A DNA stretch of 22,932 nucleotides from Calditenuis sp032249575 (GTDB lineage Archaea; Thermoproteota; Nitrososphaeria_A; Caldarchaeales; Calditenuaceae). The stretch spans positions 1 to 22,932 of the forward strand of contig JAVVHL010000005.1 of the NCBI GenBank assembly GCA_032249575.1, read 5' to 3'. Of this stretch, positions 13,052-20,167 are shown in pieces. A program made the position numbers and the translations under genes. The notes beneath the pieces were generated by a model. That model did not search any database. It worked only from the letters and a program-made list of their open reading frames with translations, and was not told the origin of the DNA. How positions within the stretch are numbered: position 1 is the stretch's first letter; every line of letters begins with the position of its first letter.

Positions 13052-14134
13052 TCAACGCCTCGAGAAACCGATGCCGTCGCACGTGAAGAGCACGCCCCTG
13101 TTGCCGAGGTCCTCGATCTCGAAGGAGGCTCCGATGACCTTCTCCGCGATGTAGGCTGCGGTCTCGGCGTGGCTTGTGAGCTCGGTAGCCCTGTAGCGCG
13201 ACCTGCCGTCTGCCAGCGCGGCCCATATCACCAGCTGGTCGGAGAGGTGGGAGTCGACTGGGGCACCGGTCGAGAGCTGCCTCAAAGCCTCCCCAACGGC
13301 CCTCTCGGCCACCTTCTCCGCCGGGACGCCCCTCTCGCCGAGCGCGTCGAAGCCCATCCTGAGGCCGTTGTCGAGCTCGACCAGGACGAGGATCCCTGTC
13401 CCGGGATCGGGGGAGCACTTGGGGTCGTCCCGCTGGAGGACCTCGGTCTCCTCCACGACGTCCTTGAAGCCCCTGCTCCTCAGCATCGAGGACGCAGTCC
13501 TAACCATCCTCTCAACGATGTGGGAAGGGAGGTTGCAGCTGTAGGCGAAGACCCTGACCCTCACAGGCCTCCCCTCGACGACCTCAATCGGGCTCAGCCT
13601 CTCGACAGGCCTCACCCTCGCCCTCACTACACCTCCTCCCCTCGGGTAGAAGCCCCTCCTCACCAGCTCCACCTCGGCCCTCACGCCCATCCTCCTCAGG
13701 ACCGGGAGCAGGACCTCGGTGACGTACTCGACCGGAGGCGCCATCGGGTTGTTGGTCCCTCCCCTGAGCTCGAGCTCGACGTCGCCGTTAGCGAACGACG
13801 CGACAGGGAGGAGCGACTGGAGCATCAAGGTGGTGCTCCCAGCGGTGCCAGCGTCGATCACGAACCTCCCCGACCTTACCGGCCCGGGATAGAACTCGAT
13901 GGTGGTCGACCCGATCCGGAGGCCCTCCACCCTTCCTCCCGTGAGGTCCGCGACCCCTTTGACTGCGACGAGGTGCTGGGGCCTTAAACCGGGAGGGTTC
14001 CTCTTCGCCCTGATGTTGACGACCCTCAGGGGCCTGCCTAGGAGCGCAGCGGCCGAGACCGCCATCCTCAGGATCTGGCCCCCTCCTTCGCCGAACGAAC
14101 CGTCGACGACGACCGGCTCGCCCACAGCCGTCAC
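13052..14134 (-). CDS. rtcA: RNA 3'-terminal phosphate cyclase
   Basis: RtcA converts RNA 3'-phosphates to 2',3'-cyclic phosphates using ATP through an enzyme-AMP intermediate. The 360 residues begin VVVDGSFGEGGGQILR and RNPPGLRPQHLVAV, both diagnostic. Later marks are GTAGSTTLMLQSLLP, RGFYPRGGG, GTGILV and SDQLVIWAALADG. The adenylylated histidine is most likely H322 in TSHAETAAYIAE, which lies at the position of the catalytic His in bacterial RtcA. There the surrounding residues are HLLTN, so this stretch is somewhat divergent. Start is GTG 14134, overlapping the stop of the upstream GTPase gene (GTGA), which implies coupled translation. No rtcB lies in the window. Confidence 0.93.
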   Translation of the reverse strand: MTAVGEPVVVDGSFGEGGGQILRMAVSAAALLGRPLRVVNIRAKRNPPGLRPQHLVAVKGVADLTGGRVEGLRIGSTTIEFYPGPVRSGRFVIDAGTAGSTTLMLQSLLPVASFANGDVELELRGGTNNPMAPPVEYVTEVLLPVLRRMGVRAEVELVRRGFYPRGGGVVRARVRPVERLSPIEVVEGRPVRVRVFAYSCNLPSHIVERMVRTASSMLRSRGFKDVVEETEVLQRDDPKCSPDPGTGILVLVELDNGLRMGFDALGERGVPAEKVAERAVGEALRQLSTGAPVDSHLSDQLVIWAALADGRSRYRATELTSHAETAAYIAEKVIGASFEIEDLGNRGVLFTCDGIGFSRR

Positions 14135-15333
14135 CTCCTCGCCGAGCTGACGATCGAGACCACGTCGCCCGCCTTCAACCTGTAATCCGAGGGGAGGCGG
14201 AGCTTGGTCCTCGCGTCGACGGCGTAGAGGAAGCCCCTTCCCAGCTCGGTGTGGATCTTGAAGGCGAGGTCCCTCGGTGTGGACCCCTCCTTAACTAGGT
14301 AGACGTCGGGGAGGACGTTGCCCTTCGAGTCAGTCAGCGTGTTAGGGTCCTCGACCGGGAAGACAGGGACGTACCTCAGCACCTCCAGGTAGACCTTGTC
14401 GATCAGCCTCTGGACGCCGGTCCCCCCGTTCCGCTCCATGAACTCGGCCACCAGGTCGAGCGCCCTTTTCTGCTGCGGCGTCAGCTTGCTGCCGTCGACC
14501 ACCTCGAAGGACCTGTCGCCGGGCATGTACTTGACGATCCCCTTCTTGGCGGCGAGCCTCAGCAGCTTCTCAGCCTCGGCGCTGCAAGGGACGACCTCGT
14601 ATCCCGCTTCCCTGAGCCTCCTGATGCCCTCCTCGGCTGTGGGGACGTCGGCCTTGTTTGCCGCCACCACCATCGGCTTCGTCATCCTCCTGAGGGCTCC
14701 AGCGTACCTCACGACGTCCTCATCTCCCCACCTGGACGGCGTTGACCCGTCGAGCCCAGCTGCCTCCAGGGCTGCCTCCGCATCGGCCGCCGTGACACTT
14801 AGGCCGGAGAGCCTGTTGGCCACCTCCTCCGCCAACGTAGACTGCTTCGTCTCCACGAGCCTAACGAGCCTGTTCCAGTCCTTCCTGATCAGCCCCGCGA
14901 TCCAGAGGTCGACCTCTCTTTCTACGAGCCTTACGTCCTCGACGGGGTCGTGCGTCCCCGGCTCCACTGGGTTGCCGTCGTCGTCGGTGCCTCCTGAGGC
15001 GTCGGCCACAACTATCAAAGCGTCCGCCTGCCTGATCTCGTCGAGGAACTGGAGGCCCATACCTCTACCGGCGTGGGCACCCCTCACGATCCCAGGGCAG
15101 TCTATCACGGCGATCGGGACGAACCTGTTCCCGTCGACGCAGATCGAGTTCTGCGGGTTGTCCCTGACCCCCAACTCCCTGCAGACGCAACCGACCCTGA
15201 GGTACGTGATCCCCCTGTTGGGCTTCGTGGTGGTGAAGGGGAAGTTTGCCGCCGGGACCTCGACCATCGTCAGCGCTGTGAAGAGCGTGCTCTTCCCCAC
15301 GTTGGCCTTCCCCACTATGCCGGCCAGCTCCAT
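14131..15333 (-). CDS. YchF-like GTP-binding protein with TGS domain
   Basis: A cytoplasmic TRAFAC-class NTPase of 400 residues, probably ribosome- or translation-associated like its Obg/YchF relatives. Visible motifs are the P-loop GKANVGKST (8-16), a FPFTTTKPN switch I typical of the Obg superfamily (31-39), DCPG (78-81) with GAHAGRGMGLQFLDEIRQAD, NKAD (226-229) and SAE (251-253). The C-terminal TGS domain spans about 320-398 (YVPVFPVEDP to VVSIVSSARR). NKAD predicts GTP specificity; bacterial YchF has NxxE and prefers ATP. The frame is open for 41 codons upstream, but ATG 15333 begins exactly at the conserved first strand and has a TATA-like box 29 nt before it. It is coupled to rtcA by a GTGA overlap. 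Confidence 0.9.
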   Translation of the reverse strand: MELAGIVGKANVGKSTLFTALTMVEVPAANFPFTTTKPNRGITYLRVGCVCRELGVRDNPQNSICVDGNRFVPIAVIDCPGIVRGAHAGRGMGLQFLDEIRQADALIVVADASGGTDDDGNPVEPGTHDPVEDVRLVEREVDLWIAGLIRKDWNRLVRLVETKQSTLAEEVANRLSGLSVTAADAEAALEAAGLDGSTPSRWGDEDVVRYAGALRRMTKPMVVAANKADVPTAEEGIRRLREAGYEVVPCSAEAEKLLRLAAKKGIVKYMPGDRSFEVVDGSKLTPQQKRALDLVAEFMERNGGTGVQRLIDKVYLEVLRYVPVFPVEDPNTLTDSKGNVLPDVYLVKEGSTPRDLAFKIHTELGRGFLYAVDARTKLRLPSDYRLKAGDVVSIVSSARR

Positions 15334-15357
15334 CCGTCGGTAAAAGGAAGACCGGAG

Positions 15358-15367
15358 CTCTTTAACC
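15358..15367 (-). promoter_or_regulatory. TATA-like element for the GTPase-rtcA operon
   Basis: The minus strand reads GGTTAAAGAG, centred about 29 nt before ATG 15333. It rules out the longer upstream reading of the GTPase. Confidence 0.5.
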
Positions 15368-15412
15368 AGCGCACAGAGGAAGGTCATCGGGCACCGAAAG
15401 GGTGAGGAAGCG

Positions 15413-15604
15413 TTGGGACCGAGGGCGCTGCTTTTGTTGACGGCCGTCGCGGTCACTTTCGTCTCCGTTCTCGGCGTCTTCTTCTACGGCCTCATCGCTG
15501 GGATCAGGGTCGCGTTCAGGTTCCTAGTGCCTTTGATCCTGCTGCTCCTCGTGCTGTTGCTGATCTCTGCCCTCCTCGCGAGGCCTAAGCCCAGAGAGGG
15601 GTGA
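15413..15604 (+). CDS. Small two-helix membrane protein (hypothetical)
   Basis: A 63-residue open frame begins at TTG 15413 with GGTGAGG (15401-15407) as a plausible Shine-Dalgarno sequence. It encodes two hydrophobic segments, ALLLLTAVAVTFVSVLGVFFYGLIAGI (residues 5 to about 31, shown only to its extent) and a leucine-rich helix around 37-56, then a basic tail ARPKPREG. I recognise no family. Against it: its last 81 bp lie antisense to the end of tiaS, and leucine-rich frames can arise opposite Gln/Glu-rich ones. For it: the first helix lies outside that overlap and the start context is good. It is divergent from the GTPase gene. Confidence 0.42.
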   Translation: MGPRALLLLTAVAVTFVSVLGVFFYGLIAGIRVAFRFLVPLILLLLVLLLISALLARPKPREG

Positions 15605-16882
15605 AGGCGTGATCCTGTGTGAGAGCTCGAGCCTGAGCGGCCTGACGAGGTGCCTCCTGGCCGAGACGGCCACCTCGTAGGTACCGGGCGAGATTTCCCT
15701 CTCGACGGGGACGGGTACCTTCTGGGCCTTCGGATCCCTGTAACCGCACCTCTCGCACCTGTACCCCTGACCTCTCCCGGCTGACTCCATGGTCCTCCCG
15801 CAGGCCGGGCACCTGGGAGCCCTGGAGACGAACAGGGGCCTCAATTCGATAACCCGGAGCTTCTCGAGGTTGAGCGTCAGCCCCTGAGGTTTCGGCTTCA
15901 CGGCGCCGTAGACCTCGACCAGGTCTCCCTCCACCAGCTTCAGGACCACCTTCCTGACCGAGCCCGTCGGCTCGTAGACGGCCACCTTCACCCGACCGGT
16001 CCCGTCCTCCAGCTCGAAGAAGACGTGCCCCCCTGGACCGATGGCCGGCCTCCCGACCACCTTCCCCCTGACGACGGCCGAGGTGAAGGGCCTGAGCTCG
16101 GAGACGCTCGAGGGCCGATAGTGCATGTCTGTAGCCTGGTTGGTCCTGAAGACCTGGTAGAAGTCGTAGGGCTCGCCGAGCACGAGGACCGAGAGGGCCT
16201 CAGGAAGGACCTCCGGCGAAGTCCCCCTGATCCCCAAGAGCACTGGGCAGGGCGTGTGGGGCGTCAACCTCACCTCTCCCTTCTCGTAGTCGAAGTTGTC
16301 GAAGGTGCAGTCTCCGAAGAGCGAGTCCATCCTGATCACCGACTCCGGATCGACCCACCTCTCCTTCCCCCACATCTCCCTCCTGCGGTAGGCGAGGAGC
16401 TCGTAGGTGCTCAGCGTGTTGATGTCGGCTCCGGCCGCGGCCACGGCTCCCACGATCCCCCTTCCCTCGCCATGCCTCCAGTGGGCCAGCGCGTACCTCT
16501 CCGCCAGCTCCAGCGCCTCCTCCACCTCGACGATCTCCCTGACCGCCTTGTAGTAGAAGGGCTCGAGGTGTTGGCGGGTCTCCTCGGCGAACGCGGCCAC
16601 ACCGGGATCTGCACCGTTCCCTAAGTCGGCGAGCTCCATCACCACGTCGATCACGGCCTCCCATACCTTCGGGAAATCCGAGCGGTCGACCTCGACGGGC
16701 AGACAGAGGGCCGCGTTCCCCCGCGTCTTGTAGGGGCAGTTGGGGTTCAGCCTCACGAGCCACGGGTAGTCGAAGGCCTTGGCTCCGAGACCCTCGACTG
16801 CCCTGAGGGCCCTTGCAGCGACGTACGTCGTGCACATCCCTTTCGGCGAGTCGGTGTCGTCGATCCCGATGTAGACCCTCAT
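15524..16882 (-). CDS. tiaS: tRNA(Ile2) 2-agmatinylcytidine synthetase
   Basis: TiaS attaches agmatine to C34 of tRNA-Ile2 using ATP so that the tRNA reads AUA; it is archaea-specific and essential where tested. The 452 residues start MRVYIGIDDTDSPKGMCTTY, the hallmark N terminus. Next come RLNPNCPYKTRGNAA, GIVGAVAAAGA and the catalytic-domain stretch HTPCPVLLGIRG. An OB-fold follows (VVRGKVVGRPAIGPGGHVFFEL), then a zinc ribbon with C358, C361, C376 and C379, and finally the conserved PGTYEVAVSARRHLVRPL. The frame extends 191 codons upstream of ATG 16882, but that part runs into the neighbouring oxidoreductase gene and resembles nothing. The last 26 residues are unusually Gln/Glu-rich because they lie opposite a leucine-rich ORF. 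Confidence 0.94.
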   Translation of the reverse strand: MRVYIGIDDTDSPKGMCTTYVAARALRAVEGLGAKAFDYPWLVRLNPNCPYKTRGNAALCLPVEVDRSDFPKVWEAVIDVVMELADLGNGADPGVAAFAEETRQHLEPFYYKAVREIVEVEEALELAERYALAHWRHGEGRGIVGAVAAAGADINTLSTYELLAYRRREMWGKERWVDPESVIRMDSLFGDCTFDNFDYEKGEVRLTPHTPCPVLLGIRGTSPEVLPEALSVLVLGEPYDFYQVFRTNQATDMHYRPSSVSELRPFTSAVVRGKVVGRPAIGPGGHVFFELEDGTGRVKVAVYEPTGSVRKVVLKLVEGDLVEVYGAVKPKPQGLTLNLEKLRVIELRPLFVSRAPRCPACGRTMESAGRGQGYRCERCGYRDPKAQKVPVPVEREISPGTYEVAVSARRHLVRPLRLELSHRITPSPLSGLRPREEGRDQQQHEEQQDQRH

Positions 16883-16907
16883 CTTCCGTTCACGGAATGC
16901 GCCTTCC

Positions 16908-16916
16908 TGAATTTCA
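16908..16916 (-). promoter_or_regulatory. TATA-like element for tiaS
   Basis: The minus strand reads TGAAATTCA, centred 30 nt before ATG 16882. Its upstream edge touches the CACGTTGAACGTG palindrome, so a factor bound there would compete with TBP/TFB. Confidence 0.45.
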
Positions 16917-16927
16917 CGTTGAACGTG
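16915..16927. promoter_or_regulatory. Palindrome at the tiaS promoter, possible operator
   Basis: CACGTT - G - AACGTG is a perfect 6-bp inverted repeat around one base. It abuts the tiaS TATA-like element in the 104-bp gap after the flavoprotein gene. The position is typical of an archaeal repressor or activator site; the factor is unknown. Confidence 0.45.
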
Positions 16928-16986
16928 GGGCACAGCGATTAGAAGAGCGCGCCCGTATCGGGTTGCGTTCTGTTCGCTACCTCCGC

Positions 16987-18351
16987 TCAGAACCTCCCTC
17001 CCGAGAGCGTCCTGGCCGCGACTATCAGCGGATGCCATACCGGTGCTGTGGCAGGCATGTACCCGATGTCGGTGAAGAAGAGGTCCTCTACCGTGAAGCC
17101 GGCCGTGATCGCTGCCGCTGCGACGTCGACGTATCCAGCAACCACCGGGTCGTCGCCTATCACCTGGACTCCGAGGACCCTCCCTGAACCCGACTGGGCG
17201 ACCATCTTCACCGTCACCTCGACGCCTCCAGGGTAGTAGCCGGCCTTGGTCCTCGCCTTGATCACGGTCGACTCGACGCTGAACCCGTTGGCCCTTGCCT
17301 CCGCCTCCGAGAGGCCCGTCCTGGCGACGTAGGTCTGCCTGAACTTCGTCACCGCAGTCCCCACTATGCCCCTCATCCTGAGGGATCCGGGGAGGACCGC
17401 GTTCGCTCCAGCCACCTGTCCCTCCTTGTTGGCGGCCGGTGCCAGAGGTATCCACACCTTCCTCCTCAAAATCAGGTGCTGCTTCTCCACCAAGTCCCCG
17501 GCAGCGAAGACACCCTCGACGTTCGTCCGCATGAACTCGTCCGTCTCCACGGCGCCCGTCTGGCCGAGCTTCACGCCGGCCGATACAGCGAGGTCCGCGT
17601 TGGGCCTCACGCCTAGGCCCATCACTATCTCGTCGAAGACCTCCTCACCAGCATCGGTTACGACCGCAACGCCGTCAGACCTCTTGCGGAGGGCCCTCAC
17701 CGGTTGCCCGAGCCTGAGGTCCACACCCGCTCTAACCATCGACTCCTCGAGGACCCTCGATATCTCGGCGTCTATCGCGGCCGGAAGAAGCCTGTCCATC
17801 ATCTCGTAGAGCGTGACCTTCTTCCCGAGGTCGACGAGGGCCTCAGCCGCCTCCACGCCTATGTATCCCCCACCGAGCACAGCGACCCTCGACGCACCCG
17901 AAATCCTCCGCTGGGCCTCCACCACGTCCTCCGGGTGCCTCAGTAACACAGGTCTCACCTCCTCGACGCCCTCGAGGCTTCGCGGTATCAGCGGCTTGGC
18001 GCCCGTCGCCACGACCAGCGCGTCCCATCCGAGCCTCTCGACCTTCCCGTTGCCCAGGGAGACCTCGACCTCTTTCCTGTCGACGTCGATCGAGGTGACC
18101 GTCGCGTTGGTCATCACCCTGATCCTCCTCTCCGAAGCGAACCTCTCAGGCGAGTAGGTCCTGAGCATCCTGTAGGAAGGCACTACGCCCGATATCGCGT
18201 AAGGCACGCCGCAAGGCGCGTGGGTTATCATGCCTGTCCTCTCGATGAGTGTTATCTCCGCATCGGGGTCTAGCCTCCTCGCCCTCGCCGCTGCAGACGA
18301 ACCTGCGGCTCCACCGCCTATCACGACGACGCGCTTCCCCAAACTACCCAC
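16987..18351 (-). CDS. CoA-disulfide reductase / NAD(P)H oxidase-like flavoprotein (single redox cysteine)
   Basis: A 454-residue FAD- and NAD(P)H-dependent oxidoreductase. The FAD fold starts VVVIGGGAAGSSAA, the redox residue is C47 in HAPCGVPYAISG, and the NAD(P) fold carries VAVLGGGYIGVEAAEAL. GVFAAGDLVE binds FAD. The C-terminal dimerisation domain runs from about 335 (GIVGTAVTKF to FFTDIGYMPATAPVW). A lone Cys in the PCG(V/I)PY context defines the CoA-disulfide reductase / NADH oxidase / NAD(P)H sulfur oxidoreductase group, which reduces CoA disulfides, persulfides or polysulfide. It lies 62 bp after arsR on the same strand and may belong to the sulfur operon. GTG 18351 is the start, with GGGGGAGA just before it; TTG three codons later is possible. 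Confidence 0.88.
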   Translation of the reverse strand: MGSLGKRVVVIGGGAAGSSAAARARRLDPDAEITLIERTGMITHAPCGVPYAISGVVPSYRMLRTYSPERFASERRIRVMTNATVTSIDVDRKEVEVSLGNGKVERLGWDALVVATGAKPLIPRSLEGVEEVRPVLLRHPEDVVEAQRRISGASRVAVLGGGYIGVEAAEALVDLGKKVTLYEMMDRLLPAAIDAEISRVLEESMVRAGVDLRLGQPVRALRKRSDGVAVVTDAGEEVFDEIVMGLGVRPNADLAVSAGVKLGQTGAVETDEFMRTNVEGVFAAGDLVEKQHLILRRKVWIPLAPAANKEGQVAGANAVLPGSLRMRGIVGTAVTKFRQTYVARTGLSEAEARANGFSVESTVIKARTKAGYYPGGVEVTVKMVAQSGSGRVLGVQVIGDDPVVAGYVDVAAAAITAGFTVEDLFFTDIGYMPATAPVWHPLIVAARTLSGGRF

Positions 18352-18413
18352 TCTCCCCCGCTTGATCGCCTGGGATATTTGGCTGACGATCCGTTCCGGA
18401 ACGCGGACAGGGA

Positions 18414-18734
18414 TCAGGAAGCCCCAGCGACAGCAGAACCTATCTTCTCTGCCTTCACTGAGACGATCTCACGGGCAAGCCTGCAAAGCTCCACGACCCT
18501 CTCGGTCGAGAGCCTGTAGACCCGCTGCCTCCCTCCCCTCTCCGACTCGACGATGCCGGCGTCCCTGAGGACCCTCAGGTGCTGAGAGGCAACGGGCTGA
18601 GGAACGCCGATGGACTCGGCTATCTCGGTGACTGCCCTCGGGCCCTTCAGCAGGAGCTCCACGATCGCCAGCCTCTTCGGGTGGGAGAGGGCCCTGAAGA
18701 CCTCGGCTACGTACTCGCATGATGAGCTGCTCAT
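18414..18734 (-). CDS. ArsR/SmtB-family transcriptional regulator with two cysteines
   Basis: A winged-helix repressor-type protein of 106 residues. ALSHPKRLAIVELL opens the DNA-binding domain, AVTEIAESIGVPQPVASQHLRVLRDAGIV is the helix-turn-helix, and SERGGRQRVYRLS is the wing. The only cysteines are C6 in the N-terminal helix and C84 in the last helix (VELCRLA). No metal-binding CxC or His-rich motif is seen. In ArsR dimers these two helices pack together, so C6 and C84 could come close and sense persulfide or oxidation. Sulfur-sensing relatives (SqrR, BigR) also use two cysteines, though at other positions. Its ATG overlaps the sqr-like stop (ATGA), making it the fourth gene of dsrE-tusA-sqr-arsR. 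Autoregulation of this operon is inferred. Confidence 0.88.
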   Translation of the reverse strand: MSSSSCEYVAEVFRALSHPKRLAIVELLLKGPRAVTEIAESIGVPQPVASQHLRVLRDAGIVESERGGRQRVYRLSTERVVELCRLAREIVSVKAEKIGSAVAGAS

Positions 18735-19933
18735 TTTCCTCCACCTCTGGTCGTGTAGGGCTTGCCCAGGTAAAGGTCGAAGAGCGTCTCGAACCGGCCC
18801 TGGACCATCGGCCAGTAGACGTTCGGGAAGAACCTCTTCATCAGGTACTTCAGCCTCGAGGGCTCCTGCCTCTCCGGAGGCTTCGTGTAGGTCCCTGCGA
18901 CGAAGAGGGCCCTCCCCTCACCCACCTCCAGCGGGCAGTTGATCCGGCCGGTGTAGCAGTACTCGACCCCGGTACCCTCTATGTCCGCCAAGACGTTCTT
19001 CGCCGCAACGATCGCCTCTAGGTGGGCCACGACGCCGGACTTGGAGATGGGTATGTCCGTTGCGTCACCTATGGCGAAGGCGTAGTCGTAACCTTTGATG
19101 CGGAGCGTCTCCTTGTCCGTCGGCACCCAACCCTCCTCATCGCCTATGCCCGATGCGGTTATGACCTCTGCTCCCCTGTGGGGCGGCACTGTGATCAATA
19201 AGTCGAACTTGATCTCCTCGCCCTCCAGCGACCTGACCTTCCTCTCCCTGACGTCGACGTAGTCGGTGTTGAATAGCGTGACGAGCTGTATCCCTTTCTC
19301 CTCGAAGAGCGGCTCGACGACCTCAGCGATCGTGTGGGTCGGATAGGCCCTCGTGTAGGGCGTTGCGTAGACGATCTCGACGTTCTGCCTCACACCACGC
19401 TTCCTCAGGTGCTCGTCGAGCAGGAAGGCGGCCTCGACCGGAGACGGCGGGCACTTGTGGGGAACGTTCACCAGCACCACCGCCCTCCCCCTCTCGAACT
19501 TGCTGACAGCCTCCCAGGTCCTCCTGGCGTCCTCCTGTCCGGTGTGGAAGTTGTAAGACGACTCGGCGAGGCCCTCGACGACCTCGGGCACGGCCCTAGA
19601 ACCGGTCGCTATCACGAGGTAGTCGAACCCGAGTGAGGAGCCGTTGAAGGAGAGCCTGCGGTCGTTCAGGTCTATCAGGTTCACGGGGCTGAGGTGGAGT
19701 TTCACGCCCCTCACTACCAGCTCCCTCTCGTCCCTGACGAACCTCCTCGGGTCAGCTCCCTTGAAGGCTATGTCGAGGTTCGCGGGCTGGAAGTAGTGCT
19801 CGGGCCTCTCGGCGAATAGGTGGACCTCCACCTCCCCGCGTTTCACGCTTTCCCTCAGCTCGGAGGCCAGCTTGTTGGCCACCAGAGTCCCTCCGGTTCC
19901 ACCTCCCACCACCGCGATCCTGACCGGCCTCAT
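18731..19933 (-). CDS. Sulfide:quinone oxidoreductase-like flavoprotein
   Basis: A 400-residue FAD protein of the SQR / flavocytochrome c sulfide dehydrogenase group. RIAVVGGGTGGTLVANKL binds FAD, followed by HYFQPANLDIAF, FDYLVIATGSRAVPEV and the second FAD contact YAFAIGDATDIP. Cysteines are C161 (VPHKCPPSPVEAA), C326 and C333 (YCYTGRINCPLEVG). C161 and C333 match the two SQR cysteines that hold the sulfur bridge. The third canonical Cys, near residue 128, is missing, as in type II SQRs. The C-terminal stretch SRLKYLMKRFFPNVYWPMV is amphipathic and may sit on the membrane facing quinone. It overlaps tusA upstream and arsR downstream by ATGA. Sulfide oxidation is likely; another electron acceptor or thiol substrate is possible. 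Confidence 0.83.
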   Translation of the reverse strand: MRPVRIAVVGGGTGGTLVANKLASELRESVKRGEVEVHLFAERPEHYFQPANLDIAFKGADPRRFVRDERELVVRGVKLHLSPVNLIDLNDRRLSFNGSSLGFDYLVIATGSRAVPEVVEGLAESSYNFHTGQEDARRTWEAVSKFERGRAVVLVNVPHKCPPSPVEAAFLLDEHLRKRGVRQNVEIVYATPYTRAYPTHTIAEVVEPLFEEKGIQLVTLFNTDYVDVRERKVRSLEGEEIKFDLLITVPPHRGAEVITASGIGDEEGWVPTDKETLRIKGYDYAFAIGDATDIPISKSGVVAHLEAIVAAKNVLADIEGTGVEYCYTGRINCPLEVGEGRALFVAGTYTKPPERQEPSRLKYLMKRFFPNVYWPMVQGRFETLFDLYLGKPYTTRGGGK

Positions 19934-20166
19934 CTCCTCACCACCCTCACGAGGATGGCGAAGTGGTCGCCTCTATCCTCGATCGAGACGACCTCGTTCC
20001 CGCTCTTCTGGGCCCACGCCTTGACGTCGCTCTTTGCGGCAGGATCGGTCGCCAGCAGCTCGATCTCGTCGCCCGGCTGGGCCTTCCGATAGACCTTGAT
20101 CAGCTCCGTTATCGGTCCTGGGCAGAAGCTCCCCCGAGCGTCGACCACGTGCCTCACGCGCATCAC
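19930..20166 (-). CDS. tusA: TusA-family sulfur carrier protein
   Basis: A 78-residue sulfur transfer protein with a single domain. VVDARGSFCPGPITELIK contains the CPxP motif with the persulfide-carrying C15, and GDEIELLATDPAAKSDVKAWAQKSGNEV is the typical second half. TusA proteins pass persulfide sulfur between partners. In archaea and sulfur oxidisers they commonly sit beside DsrE-family genes, as here. The stop overlaps the sqr-like start (ATGA) and the start lies 1 bp after the dsrE stop. GTG 20166 and ATG 20163 are both possible starts. Confidence 0.93.
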   Translation of the reverse strand: MMRVRHVVDARGSFCPGPITELIKVYRKAQPGDEIELLATDPAAKSDVKAWAQKSGNEVVSIEDRGDHFAILVRVVRR

Positions 20167-20167
20167 C

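Noticed and set aside
12899..13987. 362-codon open frame antisense to rtcA
   Set aside because: The minus strand encodes a complete RtcA with all motifs, and the plus-strand frame looks like reversed codons.
14396..15343. 315-codon Ser/Leu/Ala-rich open frame antisense to the GTPase
   Set aside because: Composition typical of antisense to a GC-rich gene; no signal or domain, while the GTPase is intact.
15524..17455. Reading TiaS as a 643-residue protein starting at 17455
   Set aside because: The extra 191 residues run antisense-like through another frame of the flavoprotein gene and have no TiaS counterpart. ATG 16882 begins the diagnostic IGIDDTD motif and has a TATA-like box 30 nt upstream.
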